Part shown: positions 9,052-17,011 of the stretch, in pieces
How positions within the stretch are numbered: the first letter of the stretch is position 1
How the letters are laid out: every line of letters begins with the position of its first letter
Program-made: the position numbers and the translations under genes
NCBI RefSeq assembly: GCF_003034915.1
Contig: NZ_PZJX01000003.1
Location: forward strand, 62,001 to 126,000
Length of the DNA stretch: 64,000 nucleotides
Direction: 5' to 3'
Origin: Mesorhizobium helmanticense
GTDB lineage: Bacteria; Pseudomonadota; Alphaproteobacteria; Rhizobiales; Rhizobiaceae
Notes under the pieces: generated by a model
What the model was told of the DNA's origin: nothing
Seen by the model: only the letters and a program-made list of their open reading frames with translations
Database searches by the model: none

Positions 9052-9900
9052 TCAGTCGCTGTTGCCGCCGCCGCGCGCGCTCATGCCGCGTGCGCTCATT
9101 CCCCTTGCACTCATGCCGCGCGCGCTCATCCCCTTTGCACTCATCCCGCGCGCGCTCATGCCGGCAGCATCCATGCCGCCCGGTCCACCGCCGAATATCG
9201 CCGCAAGCAGCACATCCTCGAACATGCCTGTCTCCACATCCATGCGCACTGTGTAGTCGGCCTTGTCATAGGACCAGACGCGCAGACCATCGGCGAAGTC
9301 GAAGTCCGCTGCCGCGAGGCCTGTAAGTCCGGTCGGACTGGGCGAACGAGCAGGGCTGAACTTGCCGAGGTCCTCGGCGACAAGCTCCCCATCTCCATGC
9401 ACAAGGAATATTACGGGCCTTGGAAGATCATAGTAGCTTCCTTCAAAGCTGAAGCCGTATATCCTTGCAAACCTGCCGTTTTCCAGCTGGTTTTCTAGCA
9501 ATCTGTTCTGCCCTGTTCGGTTTCCAGCGCCTTGGCGGCGCCCGATGAATTCGAACCCGTTCTCAAGCTTCATAAAATATCCGACGAAGCTGTCCCCGCC
9601 GGTCACCTGTATTACTGCACCGGCAGCCGTATCACCTTTGGTCCACGGAACGCCCGCAGCATTTACGGTATACACCTCGATCTGTTCCAACACCCGTTGT
9701 TTCCAAACAACGATTCTATCTCCAGCCACCACAGGTACGCCGTTTACGTCCTTATTATCTATCAATGCTGGTATATTTTCTGCTGATGCTACCTGCGCCA
9801 CAATAGGATTCAGAAGTGGGTTCACCACCTGCAGATCAATTACAAAATGGCCAAATAGGTTTATACCCGACACGCTAAGAAGGCTTTCTACCATCGACAT
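9052..9900 (-). CDS. Candidate RiPP precursor: long leader-like domain with C-terminal MSARG repeats
   Basis: A 282-residue protein of no family I recognise. Residues 1-235 look like a folded beta-rich domain with no signal peptide and no cysteine. After a glycine hinge (IFGGGPGGMDAAG) come six contiguous pentapeptides, MSARG or MSAKG, and the end GGNSD. It is the last gene of the YcaO-TfuA operon. The arrangement resembles a multi-core precursor in which each repeat would be one core; that role is inferred. An AGAGGA site is better spaced for the second ATG at 9894 than for the one at 9900, so the true start may be two codons in. Confidence 0.6.
   Translation of the reverse strand: MSMVESLLSVSGINLFGHFVIDLQVVNPLLNPIVAQVASAENIPALIDNKDVNGVPVVAGDRIVVWKQRVLEQIEVYTVNAAGVPWTKGDTAAGAVIQVTGGDSFVGYFMKLENGFEFIGRRQGAGNRTGQNRLLENQLENGRFARIYGFSFEGSYYDLPRPVIFLVHGDGELVAEDLGKFSPARSPSPTGLTGLAAADFDFADGLRVWSYDKADYTVRMDVETGMFEDVLLAAIFGGGPGGMDAAGMSARGMSAKGMSARGMSARGMSARGMSARGGGNSD
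9070..9174 (-). repeat. Tandem 15-bp repeats encoding M-S-A-R-G
   Basis: Six head-to-tail 15-bp units at 9070-9159 encode M-S-A-(R/K)-G, and a seventh degenerate unit at 9160-9174 encodes M-D-A-A-G. The Met codons are exactly 15 bp apart. The units differ mostly at third positions (GCG/GCA, CGC/AGG, GGC/GGG/GGA), so the peptide sequence appears better conserved than the DNA. Confidence 0.95.
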
Positions 9901-9956
9901 AATCCTCTGGTTTCTGATGAGTGTAATTACGATATGTTACAATATATTTATCACCA

Positions 9957-10139
9957 TTAATCACCTTTTTGGCCTTTTTTTGATGCCGTTGCAATTTCAA
10001 ACCCATGAGTCACGACGTATACACGGTCACTGTCACGCCATATTACACTTATTACCTTGCCTTTGTTTTCAGATATTTTATCAACGTGCGCCTGCAGCAG
10101 CTCAACGCTGTCCATGATTTCTGTTACGACGTATTGCAT
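9957..10139 (-). CDS. Small 60-residue protein of the YcaO-TfuA operon
   Basis: I do not recognise this protein. It begins MQYVVTEIMDSVELLQ and ends in ATASKKGQKGD. The pattern suggests a strand, a helix (residues 9-26) and two strands (GKVISVIWRD, RVYVVTHGFE). A consensus AGGAGG lies exactly 8 bases before the ATG at 10139, strong evidence for translation. It starts 23 bp after the metallopeptidase and ends 56 bp before the repeat protein. Options are a leader-binding accessory protein, an immunity peptide or a second precursor; none can be chosen from sequence. The DNA here is AT-richer than the surroundings. Confidence 0.65.
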   Translation of the reverse strand: MQYVVTEIMDSVELLQAHVDKISENKGKVISVIWRDSDRVYVVTHGFEIATASKKGQKGD

Positions 10140-10162
10140 CAGACATTCCTCCTCTATCTCTC

Positions 10163-11575
10163 TCAAAGAGCGCCGGCCCTGTTTCGCGCTCCCCTATGTC
10201 TCGCAATACGCCGATGCCTTGCACAACACGCGTCCTGACGTGCCGGCACGAATACCCTCGGCAAACCGAAGTGGCTTTTCGGCCCAAACGGCTTGATCTT
10301 GGGCCCTGCACTTACAAAGCCGATCGCCCGGCGTTTGAGGTTGACGTCGATGATTGTGCGCCAGCGTCCGCCTGTCATCAGTTTGTCAACGGCGCGCAGC
10401 GTGTTCCCGACCTCGGCGTAGCTCAGATCGTCCGGCGAAAGCCGGCGCCAGGTTTCGGCGAGAAGCATGCCGAGCTCGTCGCGCGAGGCGACCAGTGCCT
10501 CGCGAAACTCCCGCGGCGACGCGGCGTAAGCTTCGTCGAACATCGGTTGGATGACGCGAAAATAGTCAGGGCTGTCCTCCAACCTGTCCGACAGGTCTTC
10601 CTGGTCTTGGCCAATCAGCCCGCGCGCGACGAGCTCCTCGTGGAAGAGGTCGACGAAAATGTCGAACATCGCGCCGGTCAGCGGCTGGGCGAGAGCGTGC
10701 TCGTCGCGCCAGCCTTGCACGAAATCCAGCATCGACAGCGGGTTGGCGGCGAGCCTGATCTGGCTGTTGCCGGATAGCTCGGCGATGCGGTTGACGAGAT
10801 TGCGCGTATAGAGATTGCCGTGGCTGGCCTCCAACAACTCGTCAATGACGGAATCGAAATGCAGGGCCGCGACAAGAGCTGTCAGGTCGGCTGCGGATTC
10901 GTGAAAGCCGTAATACTCCGCGCCGACCGTCCCGGGATCGGGTACGCCGATGATGGAATAGATTATGCAGTGGCCGACCTCGTGGGCGACAACGTCGAAG
11001 TTGAGGCTGAACGGCTCAACCTGGCCATCCGCCGTCTCGTGGATGCCGACCTCCAGAAAGCCGTAACCCATGAAGGCGTTTTCGTGCAGATTACGCTGTA
11101 TCACCAGTTCAAGGCGGTCGAGGTCGCGCTGGAAATGCCAGGCGATGGGATGGCCGAAATATTTCTCCCAGACGTCCAGCGTGAAGCGCACCGAGCCGAA
11201 CAGATGCGCGGCCTCGAACTCTGGATCTTCCGGCGCGATATGGTCGAAATGTCCATCGGCATCGGGAAACGCAGGCGGAAAGACGTCGCCGGGCCATGGC
11301 GGCAGCAGATAGAGCGCGTCGCCGCGCAAATTTTCCGCCAGGCCGTAGGCAAGCGCCTTGCCAATGGGATCAACGACATACATGCGCTCGTCACCCGGGC
11401 CAGGCCCGACCGACCCTGCCGGCGACGACACAATCACGATTTCCGGATGACGAAAAGACTCCAGGAACGGCGCTTGGGCGAACAGCCGGAAGCGCGTCCC
11501 ATTCTCGAATACAGAGCCTACCCCTTCAAATGTCACGCTTGTCCTCATGGACAGAGACATGTACGTCATATTCAC
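10163..11575 (-). CDS. HEXXH zinc metallopeptidase (gluzincin-like) in the RiPP-like operon
   Basis: A 470-residue protein with HEVGH at residues 198-202 and a third-ligand candidate Glu226 in FHESAAD, giving the HEXXH plus E-x3-D pattern of thermolysin-like gluzincins. No signal peptide or membrane segment is seen, so it should act in the cytoplasm. It lies between tfuA and the small ORFs with gaps of about 25 bp. By context it could cut the leader or separate the repeats of the 9052-9900 protein. The start is uncertain: GTG at 11575 lacks a good ribosome site and several in-frame ATGs follow within 30 bases. The basic Cys/Arg-rich last 25 residues are unusual. Confidence 0.78.
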   Translation of the reverse strand: MNMTYMSLSMRTSVTFEGVGSVFENGTRFRLFAQAPFLESFRHPEIVIVSSPAGSVGPGPGDERMYVVDPIGKALAYGLAENLRGDALYLLPPWPGDVFPPAFPDADGHFDHIAPEDPEFEAAHLFGSVRFTLDVWEKYFGHPIAWHFQRDLDRLELVIQRNLHENAFMGYGFLEVGIHETADGQVEPFSLNFDVVAHEVGHCIIYSIIGVPDPGTVGAEYYGFHESAADLTALVAALHFDSVIDELLEASHGNLYTRNLVNRIAELSGNSQIRLAANPLSMLDFVQGWRDEHALAQPLTGAMFDIFVDLFHEELVARGLIGQDQEDLSDRLEDSPDYFRVIQPMFDEAYAASPREFREALVASRDELGMLLAETWRRLSPDDLSYAEVGNTLRAVDKLMTGGRWRTIIDVNLKRRAIGFVSAGPKIKPFGPKSHFGLPRVFVPARQDACCARHRRIARHRGARNRAGAL

Positions 11576-11600
11576 TGCAATATCGTCGGCGAATGCGCTT

Positions 11601-12935
11601 TCAAGTTAGCCCGTTTTCGTCAGTCAGGCCAGAGTCATCGGACGCATTGCGGCCGGCCGTGAACGTATATTCATGAGCCAGCAGGTCATAGAACTTGTCG
11701 ACGCCGGGCAATCCGATGGAGATGGCATAGTCGGCAATGTCTCGAGGAACGGGTCGGCCGAGCTGTGTCTCGAAATACCAGGCTGCCAGCAGGGCACGGG
11801 GCATCGGCGCGGATGACGATGGCGAGGGACGCTGCCTGGCCAGGGCGTTCTTGCGATAGCCGGTGTAGAGATCGAGTTCGCGCAACCGGTCGAGCATGCC
11901 TTGATGCAGCTCGGCATCGCGGTCTCGCGCCAGCGTCTCGACGGCTGCATCATCCCCGATCTTGCGCTCCAGCCCCGCAAGATCCGTTCCGTTTTCGCGC
12001 ACCCAGTCGATTACGTCCGTTTGCCGCATAAGCCCGCGCCGCGAGCGGAACTCGCCCATCGCCCTCCTGATCGCGTCGCGATCAGCCGCCGCGTCCGTAT
12101 CGCCGCGGACGAGCAGGCGAAGCAACGCATCGCGGCGCACCTGCCGATACTCGCCGCGCAGCCGGAGCTCATCGAGAATGGCATCCTCTTCAGCAGTGAC
12201 TTCGCCGCCGATCCACGCAGCTTCACGTCGCCAGGGCGCATTGTGCCAGCTTTCCGTCCACTCGAAATGGAAGTCGGGAGGTGCCGGCGTGGCGCCACCG
12301 CGGACAAAGGCATCCATCTCCTTGAGCAGTTCCAACCCGTCCTCGCGCTTCCTGTCGACCTTTCCGGTTCGCAGCCAGACAGCCAGCTTCTCCGCCGTTC
12401 GCGGATCGCCGACATCCGCCAGCACGTCAGGCCAGGTTCGATGCTGATAGAACCGCGCCTTGGACGAAGCTGCCAGGCGCGCAGCTGTCGGCATGTCGAC
12501 GATTCCTTGTGCGACCGCCGTCTCGAGCGTCGCGCGGATGTTGACCATCGGCTCGCTCAGCCGGATGTATCCGGCCTCCGGCGGGCCATGGATAAGCGCG
12601 ACCTCGTCATCGTCGGTGAGTTCGCCGTCGCGATATGCTTCGAAAATGCGCCCGACGCCGCGCATGCCGAACGAATGCAACTCCGCGGCGCGGAGTGCGC
12701 CCATGCTGGACGCACCAAATACGGCGATCCCGCGCGTCAAGGCCCAAAGTATCTCCTTGTGCAAGACCGCCGGCTGACCGTCGAAATAGCCGTCGATGAC
12801 GCCGATCGCTCTGGGGCTGCCGCGCGTGGCGGCATAAAGGTCTCCCTGGCGCACGGGGGGGCGGAATTCGAATCCACTGTATGGCGCGACGTCTTTCGCG
12901 CTGAGACTCGGACCGCAAAAGACGACCGGGTTCAT
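11601..12935 (-). CDS. tfuA: TfuA-like protein, YcaO partner
   Basis: A 444-residue protein. The TfuA core domain (about residues 44-165) is clear: GVIDGYFDG, then GASSMGALRAAELHSFGM, GVGRIF and DDDEVA. The remaining 280 residues are helical and less conserved. In characterised systems TfuA works with a YcaO enzyme to turn a backbone amide into a thioamide, probably by supplying sulfur. The start ATG overlaps the YcaO stop (ATGA) and GAGGGAG lies before it, so the two proteins are translationally coupled. Confidence 0.92.
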   Translation of the reverse strand: MNPVVFCGPSLSAKDVAPYSGFEFRPPVRQGDLYAATRGSPRAIGVIDGYFDGQPAVLHKEILWALTRGIAVFGASSMGALRAAELHSFGMRGVGRIFEAYRDGELTDDDEVALIHGPPEAGYIRLSEPMVNIRATLETAVAQGIVDMPTAARLAASSKARFYQHRTWPDVLADVGDPRTAEKLAVWLRTGKVDRKREDGLELLKEMDAFVRGGATPAPPDFHFEWTESWHNAPWRREAAWIGGEVTAEEDAILDELRLRGEYRQVRRDALLRLLVRGDTDAAADRDAIRRAMGEFRSRRGLMRQTDVIDWVRENGTDLAGLERKIGDDAAVETLARDRDAELHQGMLDRLRELDLYTGYRKNALARQRPSPSSSAPMPRALLAAWYFETQLGRPVPRDIADYAISIGLPGVDKFYDLLAHEYTFTAGRNASDDSGLTDENGLT

Positions 12936-14164
12936 TCTCCCTCATCCGACATTCGGCGGGCTCGCTCGCCCGGCACATAGGCGTCATGATCGTCCGGGCC
13001 TTCGAGGCCAGGTATCACAATGCGAACGACAGGCAGACCGATGTCCTCCTTGGCCAGATCAACGGTGATGAGCTCGTTTACGCCTGCTGCCTGCAACCTT
13101 TCGATCAGCCAGGCCACATTCTGCGCAATCCCCACATTCGGTGCACCTTGTGCAGCCCTGCCTCCGGCGGAGGCAATTCGCCTCGTGGCGGAGCGCTCGG
13201 CCAGCAATCTCTCAGCGCGCCGGCGTCGGTTCTCTCGATAGGTTTCCGAATACTCCTCGGCGGCCAGATCGTCTCGTGCTGCCGATACATAGGTCGTTCG
13301 CACCTGCGCGGCCTCGATGAGTGCCTTCAGCAAGGCGGTCTCCGGCACCGGGTGCGCTGCCGCGCCTATGCCGTAGTGGCTGTTTCGGTCCCGGCGATCA
13401 GCGATCAGGCAGAAAAAGGCCGGCACGCCAACGTCGGAGGTCGTCTCCCAGGCCGCAACCTCGAAGTCCGCGTTTTCGAGCTTCTTCAACACATCGCGGC
13501 ACGGGCCGTCCGGCGCGCTGTCGAGATCGACACTGGTGCGCCGGCGGCGAGCGGGCGGCATCTGGTTCCACAGGGCAGTCGCGTCGCGTTCGATGACCTC
13601 GCAAATCCCATGATGGATCGCTTCATCGAATGTGTTTCCAGAAGCGAGTCCGTTGCTGCTGCAGTCAAAGAAGCCGCTTCCAAGAGGCGGGGGGACGGTG
13701 AAGTTCGCCCGCACCGACTCGAACGGCAGCCAACGCGCCTCACCGGAGATCATGTCCCGGCCTTCAATCCATAGCGTCACGATGTCCTTCGTGAATGGCC
13801 TGCGGGAGATGCGAGGCAGCCTCCCAATCTCGGCGAAGCGGTGCGAATGAGAGAGTTCAGCCATATTGCCGAGCTTCAGAGGGCGCTCGATGTGTTCCGC
13901 GTGGTAAAGTTCCACCGATTCCATCAGCCCGGAAGCCGTGGCTGAATCCAGGTCGATGCCCTTGCCTTGCGACACCGCCAGGGAACGGGCGTTGGGGCGA
14001 CACACCATCACCACCGGGATGCCTATGCGATCAAGCCCGGTCACATTGGCGACCCTGGTGATCCCCATTCGCGCCCAGTGCGGGCGCACCCGGGCAATCG
14101 CACTGCGAGCGCCTTCCGCGCGATAAGAAGTTCCCGGCAACGCGCCATTCGCCAACGACACCAA
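12932..14164 (-). CDS. ycaO: YcaO-family peptide backbone cyclase/thioamidase
   Basis: A 410-residue YcaO enzyme, which activates backbone amides with ATP. ATP-site motifs are SQGKG (65-69) with the following A-x2-SGLMESVELYH helix, and the second helix EAIHHGICEVIERDA (181-195). The C-terminus lacks the PxPxP tail of azoline-forming YcaOs, and the adjacent tfuA points to thioamide formation. The start is unclear: AGGAG directly abuts the TTG at 14164, so GTG at 14161 or TTG at 14155 may be used. It is the first gene of the operon, read away from the upstream tRNA-Pro. Confidence 0.92.
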   Translation of the reverse strand: MVSLANGALPGTSYRAEGARSAIARVRPHWARMGITRVANVTGLDRIGIPVVMVCRPNARSLAVSQGKGIDLDSATASGLMESVELYHAEHIERPLKLGNMAELSHSHRFAEIGRLPRISRRPFTKDIVTLWIEGRDMISGEARWLPFESVRANFTVPPPLGSGFFDCSSNGLASGNTFDEAIHHGICEVIERDATALWNQMPPARRRRTSVDLDSAPDGPCRDVLKKLENADFEVAAWETTSDVGVPAFFCLIADRRDRNSHYGIGAAAHPVPETALLKALIEAAQVRTTYVSAARDDLAAEEYSETYRENRRRRAERLLAERSATRRIASAGGRAAQGAPNVGIAQNVAWLIERLQAAGVNELITVDLAKEDIGLPVVRIVIPGLEGPDDHDAYVPGERARRMSDEGE

Positions 14165-14207
14165 CTCCTGGACCCCGAGAGATCGCGTGACCTTAACGAT
14201 TTCCGCC

Positions 14208-14227
14208 GGCCCGCAACAGAGCGGGCC
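14208..14227 (-). promoter_or_regulatory. Hairpin in the leader region of the YcaO operon
   Basis: A perfect 7-bp stem GGCCCGC/GCGGGCC with a 6-base loop lies about 45 bases upstream of the YcaO start. There is no T tract, so it does not look like a simple terminator. Whether it is transcribed is unknown. Confidence 0.3.
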
Positions 14228-14420
14228 TCGCTGGAGGGGCGTAGCCGTGGAGCCGTTGCCTTCGCTGTTTTCCTCGGCATGCTCGTCCGGGTTCAGCTGC
14301 TGGGACAGTCTCGGTTGACTCTGCGTTGCGAAACGGACGGTTTGAACGCCTTTGGTTCCGAAACAGCGAAGCGCCGCCGCGAGGCGCGCTCAAAGTGTGT
14401 TGGGGATTTCAAGGATTTAA

Positions 14421-14497
<77 letters not shown>

Positions 14498-14605
14498 GAC
14501 CGCGCAAAGCCATATATATTCGAGGGTTGCGGCGCAAGCGCTAAAACGACGCCTTCAAGGAGGTTCGGGTCTCGCCTTGTGGACGCGCCTTGGCGCGAAG
14601 CCGCC

Positions 14606-15301
14606 TCAACCGAAAAGCCTGGACACAAAGCCGCTGAACCAGGCGCTCTGTGCCTGATGGTGGGCCTCCATCAACAGGTCCTGCTCCGCTCTCCCCTGGA
14701 CACCCAAATCACCGTAAGGGGCATCTTGCCTCGCCTGCCAGCGGCGAAAGCCCGCCGGACCCTGCTCGGCATGAAACTGCAGCGCAAAGGTCGTCTCGCC
14801 GACCCGAAACGCTTGGTTCGCAAACGCCTCGCTCGACGCCAGGTGCACGGCATCGGCTGGCAAGCCGAAGGTGTGCCAATGATTTTGCGGCAGGAACAGC
14901 GGTCGGTCGAGAAAGTCTCCGGCCTGTGCCGTCGGTGTGACCTCGTAGTAGCCGAATTCCTTCACGCCGCTTGCCACCGGCCCGACATGCGCGCCCAGAT
15001 GCCAGGCGATTTGCTGGGCGCCCTGGCAAATGCCGAGCAGGGGCAGGCCTTCTTCGAGGCAATGCCCGATCAGCCTGGATTCGTCGTTGAGGAACGGATG
15101 GCTGTCGGTGTCGAACACACTGAACGGGCCGCCATAGATAACCGCGCCATCAATTCCGCCGAGATCGATCGGTTCGCCCTTGAAGGGCTTTACGGTGGAG
15201 ATTTCGTGGCCGCTCGCAGACAGCGTAGTCTGGACGCCATCGTCCCCTGGATCCTCATTGTGCCTCACCAGCAATATGCGCTTCACAGAGGTATCTTTCA
15301 C
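14606..15301 (-). CDS. Class I glutamine amidotransferase-like protein
   Basis: A 231-residue stand-alone class I GATase domain of the type found in the GMP-synthase-like group. The catalytic Cys92 lies in GICQGAQ and His177 with Glu179 in QFHAEQ. GAVIYGGPFSV near residue 52 forms the oxyanion region. No synthetase domain is attached, so the acceptor of the ammonia is unknown; relatives act on gamma-glutamyl compounds or are unassigned. It stands alone upstream of the tRNA. Confidence 0.88.
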   Translation of the reverse strand: MKDTSVKRILLVRHNEDPGDDGVQTTLSASGHEISTVKPFKGEPIDLGGIDGAVIYGGPFSVFDTDSHPFLNDESRLIGHCLEEGLPLLGICQGAQQIAWHLGAHVGPVASGVKEFGYYEVTPTAQAGDFLDRPLFLPQNHWHTFGLPADAVHLASSEAFANQAFRVGETTFALQFHAEQGPAGFRRWQARQDAPYGDLGVQGRAEQDLLMEAHHQAQSAWFSGFVSRLFG

Positions 15302-15690
15302 TGCACGGCCACAAACTCAGGGCCGAGTCTATGAGCGCCGATCGTGAGGGTCAACACATCGGCCGGCATCGGGCTGGCGCATTTTCCGCGGCGGCCACTT
15401 AGGGGGGATGGCTCAGTATATTAGGAGAGACTGATACAAATTCTTAATTCCCTATCGCTAAGCGTGGTCCATTGTCGGATAGATGGGCGAGCTTTGGGCG
15501 ACGAATTTGAATTTGGCAGAGATCGGAAGCGGTCGAGAAAAGTCAAACGTCATCCGCTCAACTTCCTCTTCGACCCGCTCTATCCGGTCATCATTGTCAC
15601 GGCCTGTCTTGCAGCGGGTTTTTGGTATTTCGATAATCCAATCCTCCGACTGATCTTAAGTGATGTAAGGCATTTAGTCGGAAAATGGGT
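15302..15690. other. Intergenic region with at most one weak small ORF
   Basis: Holds the promoter side of the amidotransferase gene. Apart from the doubtful ORF at 15464-15697, no gene, hairpin or repeat was seen. Confidence 0.4.
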
Positions 15691-15697
15691 TCACTGA
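15464..15697 (+). CDS. Doubtful small membrane protein
   Basis: A 77-residue frame from a GTG with no clear ribosome site. It has a basic segment (RDRKRSRKVKRH) followed by one plausible membrane helix (YPVIIVTACLAAGFWYF). The 3' end overlaps the convergent polymerase gene by 7 bases. The hydrophobic segment next to a positive patch is protein-like, but there is no family match I can recognise and the start is weak. Confidence 0.3.
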   Translation: MVHCRIDGRALGDEFEFGRDRKRSRKVKRHPLNFLFDPLYPVIIVTACLAAGFWYFDNPILRLILSDVRHLVGKWVH

Positions 15698-16995
15698 GAG
15701 CCAGGCTTGAGGTGGCGACTTACCGTCACATCTCGAATTGCAAGACTCTGATTTCCCTCCAAAAGTCCATCACGCCCTGGCCCCGGCACCAGCCGCACCC
15801 GCCGCTGATGGGCGTATTCCAGCGCAATCGCTCCCCAGATCAGTCCGAGCAGCAGATAGACATGGCGCCAGTGGTCGATGTCGATGAAGGTGCCGAGCCC
15901 GATATTGCCGATGAAGGCGACATAGGCGCACAGGAGATAGGGTTGCCACGGCCTGTCGCGCAGCAGGATGCGGAAGCCGGCAGCGATGGTCCCCAAGGTC
16001 AGCGCCAGGAACGACACGAAGCCGAGCCAGCCATAGTCCATCAGCATCTTCAGCCATATGTCGTGCGTGTCCTCGCCGAAGATCGTGCCGAAGACGAGCG
16101 GTCCGATGCCGAGCGGGTGTTCCAGCGCCATCTGGAAACCGATCGCGTAGCGGGCAAAGCGGCCGAGGCGGGCGGTGTCGTAGCTCTGTTCCAATTGGGC
16201 GCGGCTGGAAAACATTTCCGAAACGCCCGGAAGCTGCAGGATGACAAGCATCGCGATGACCAGCAGCGCAATGGCTGCGATGGTCATGACGACGATGCGC
16301 AACCGGAACTTGCCGCTGGCGCTCTGCAGGAACAGGGAGCCGGTGAGCAGGATCGCCGAAACGCCGAACATGCCCCAGGCGCCGCGCGAAAACGAGAAAA
16401 AGATGCCGGCCGTGATGACCAGCAGCGGCACCGCCAGCAATGGCATGCGTGAGACCGGTCCGGTCAGCAGGAGATAGAGCAGGTAAATGCCGGGTAGCAC
16501 CAGGAACGGCCCGAACACGTTCGGGTCCTGGAAAGCGCCGGCAGCGCGGTCGTATTTGGTGAAGATCTCCGCGCCCGGGAAGGCATGGAAATAGCCGGCA
16601 ATGCCAAGCAACGCGGTCAGCACCGCCGAGACCACATAGGCGAGGAAGATCAGCCGATAGAGGCTGGGCTGGACCGCTGTCACCGAGGCGAAGAACACCG
16701 CGGTGAAGGCCAGGAACAGCGATACGGCGAGATAGAGCGGCGTGTTGGCGAGGTCCGACATCTGCGTCATCGAGATCATGCCGCCGATGTTCATGATCAC
16801 CAGCAACACCGTGAGCGGCGCCGCCGCGCGCGATATGCGCAGGCCGAACAAGCCCCACACCACCATCAGTCCGACCATATAGAGGTCGTAGGGCGCCGGC
16901 TCGGCAATGACGAAGCCGGACAGGAAGACACCGAGGAAAACCGCACCTGACGAAATCAGCGCGATCAGCTTGGCGTTGATCGCGGCCGGCGGCAA
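15691..16995 (-). CDS. O-antigen ligase/Wzy-like polysaccharide polymerase
   Basis: A 434-residue polytopic membrane protein with about 10-12 hydrophobic segments. The Wzy_C/O-antigen ligase signature is visible: FSRGAWGMF near residue 203, a long periplasmic loop with RFARYAIGFQMALEHPLGIG, and EDTHDIWLKMLMDYGWLGF. It probably polymerises exopolysaccharide repeat units at the inner membrane. The start is TTG, 16 bp after the stop of the priming transferase; no upstream in-frame ATG exists. Confidence 0.88.
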   Translation of the reverse strand: MPPAAINAKLIALISSGAVFLGVFLSGFVIAEPAPYDLYMVGLMVVWGLFGLRISRAAAPLTVLLVIMNIGGMISMTQMSDLANTPLYLAVSLFLAFTAVFFASVTAVQPSLYRLIFLAYVVSAVLTALLGIAGYFHAFPGAEIFTKYDRAAGAFQDPNVFGPFLVLPGIYLLYLLLTGPVSRMPLLAVPLLVITAGIFFSFSRGAWGMFGVSAILLTGSLFLQSASGKFRLRIVVMTIAAIALLVIAMLVILQLPGVSEMFSSRAQLEQSYDTARLGRFARYAIGFQMALEHPLGIGPLVFGTIFGEDTHDIWLKMLMDYGWLGFVSFLALTLGTIAAGFRILLRDRPWQPYLLCAYVAFIGNIGLGTFIDIDHWRHVYLLLGLIWGAIALEYAHQRRVRLVPGPGRDGLLEGNQSLAIRDVTVSRHLKPGSQ

Positions 16996-17011
16996 TTCAT
17001 GGGGGATAGCG

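Noticed and set aside
9070..9174. CRISPR-like array
   Set aside because: The 15-bp units are contiguous with no spacers and lie in a coding frame.
8938..9498. Plus-strand ORF across the pentapeptide repeats
   Set aside because: The repeat reads as Ala/His/Cys-rich peptide there, but the minus frame has operon context and a ribosome site.
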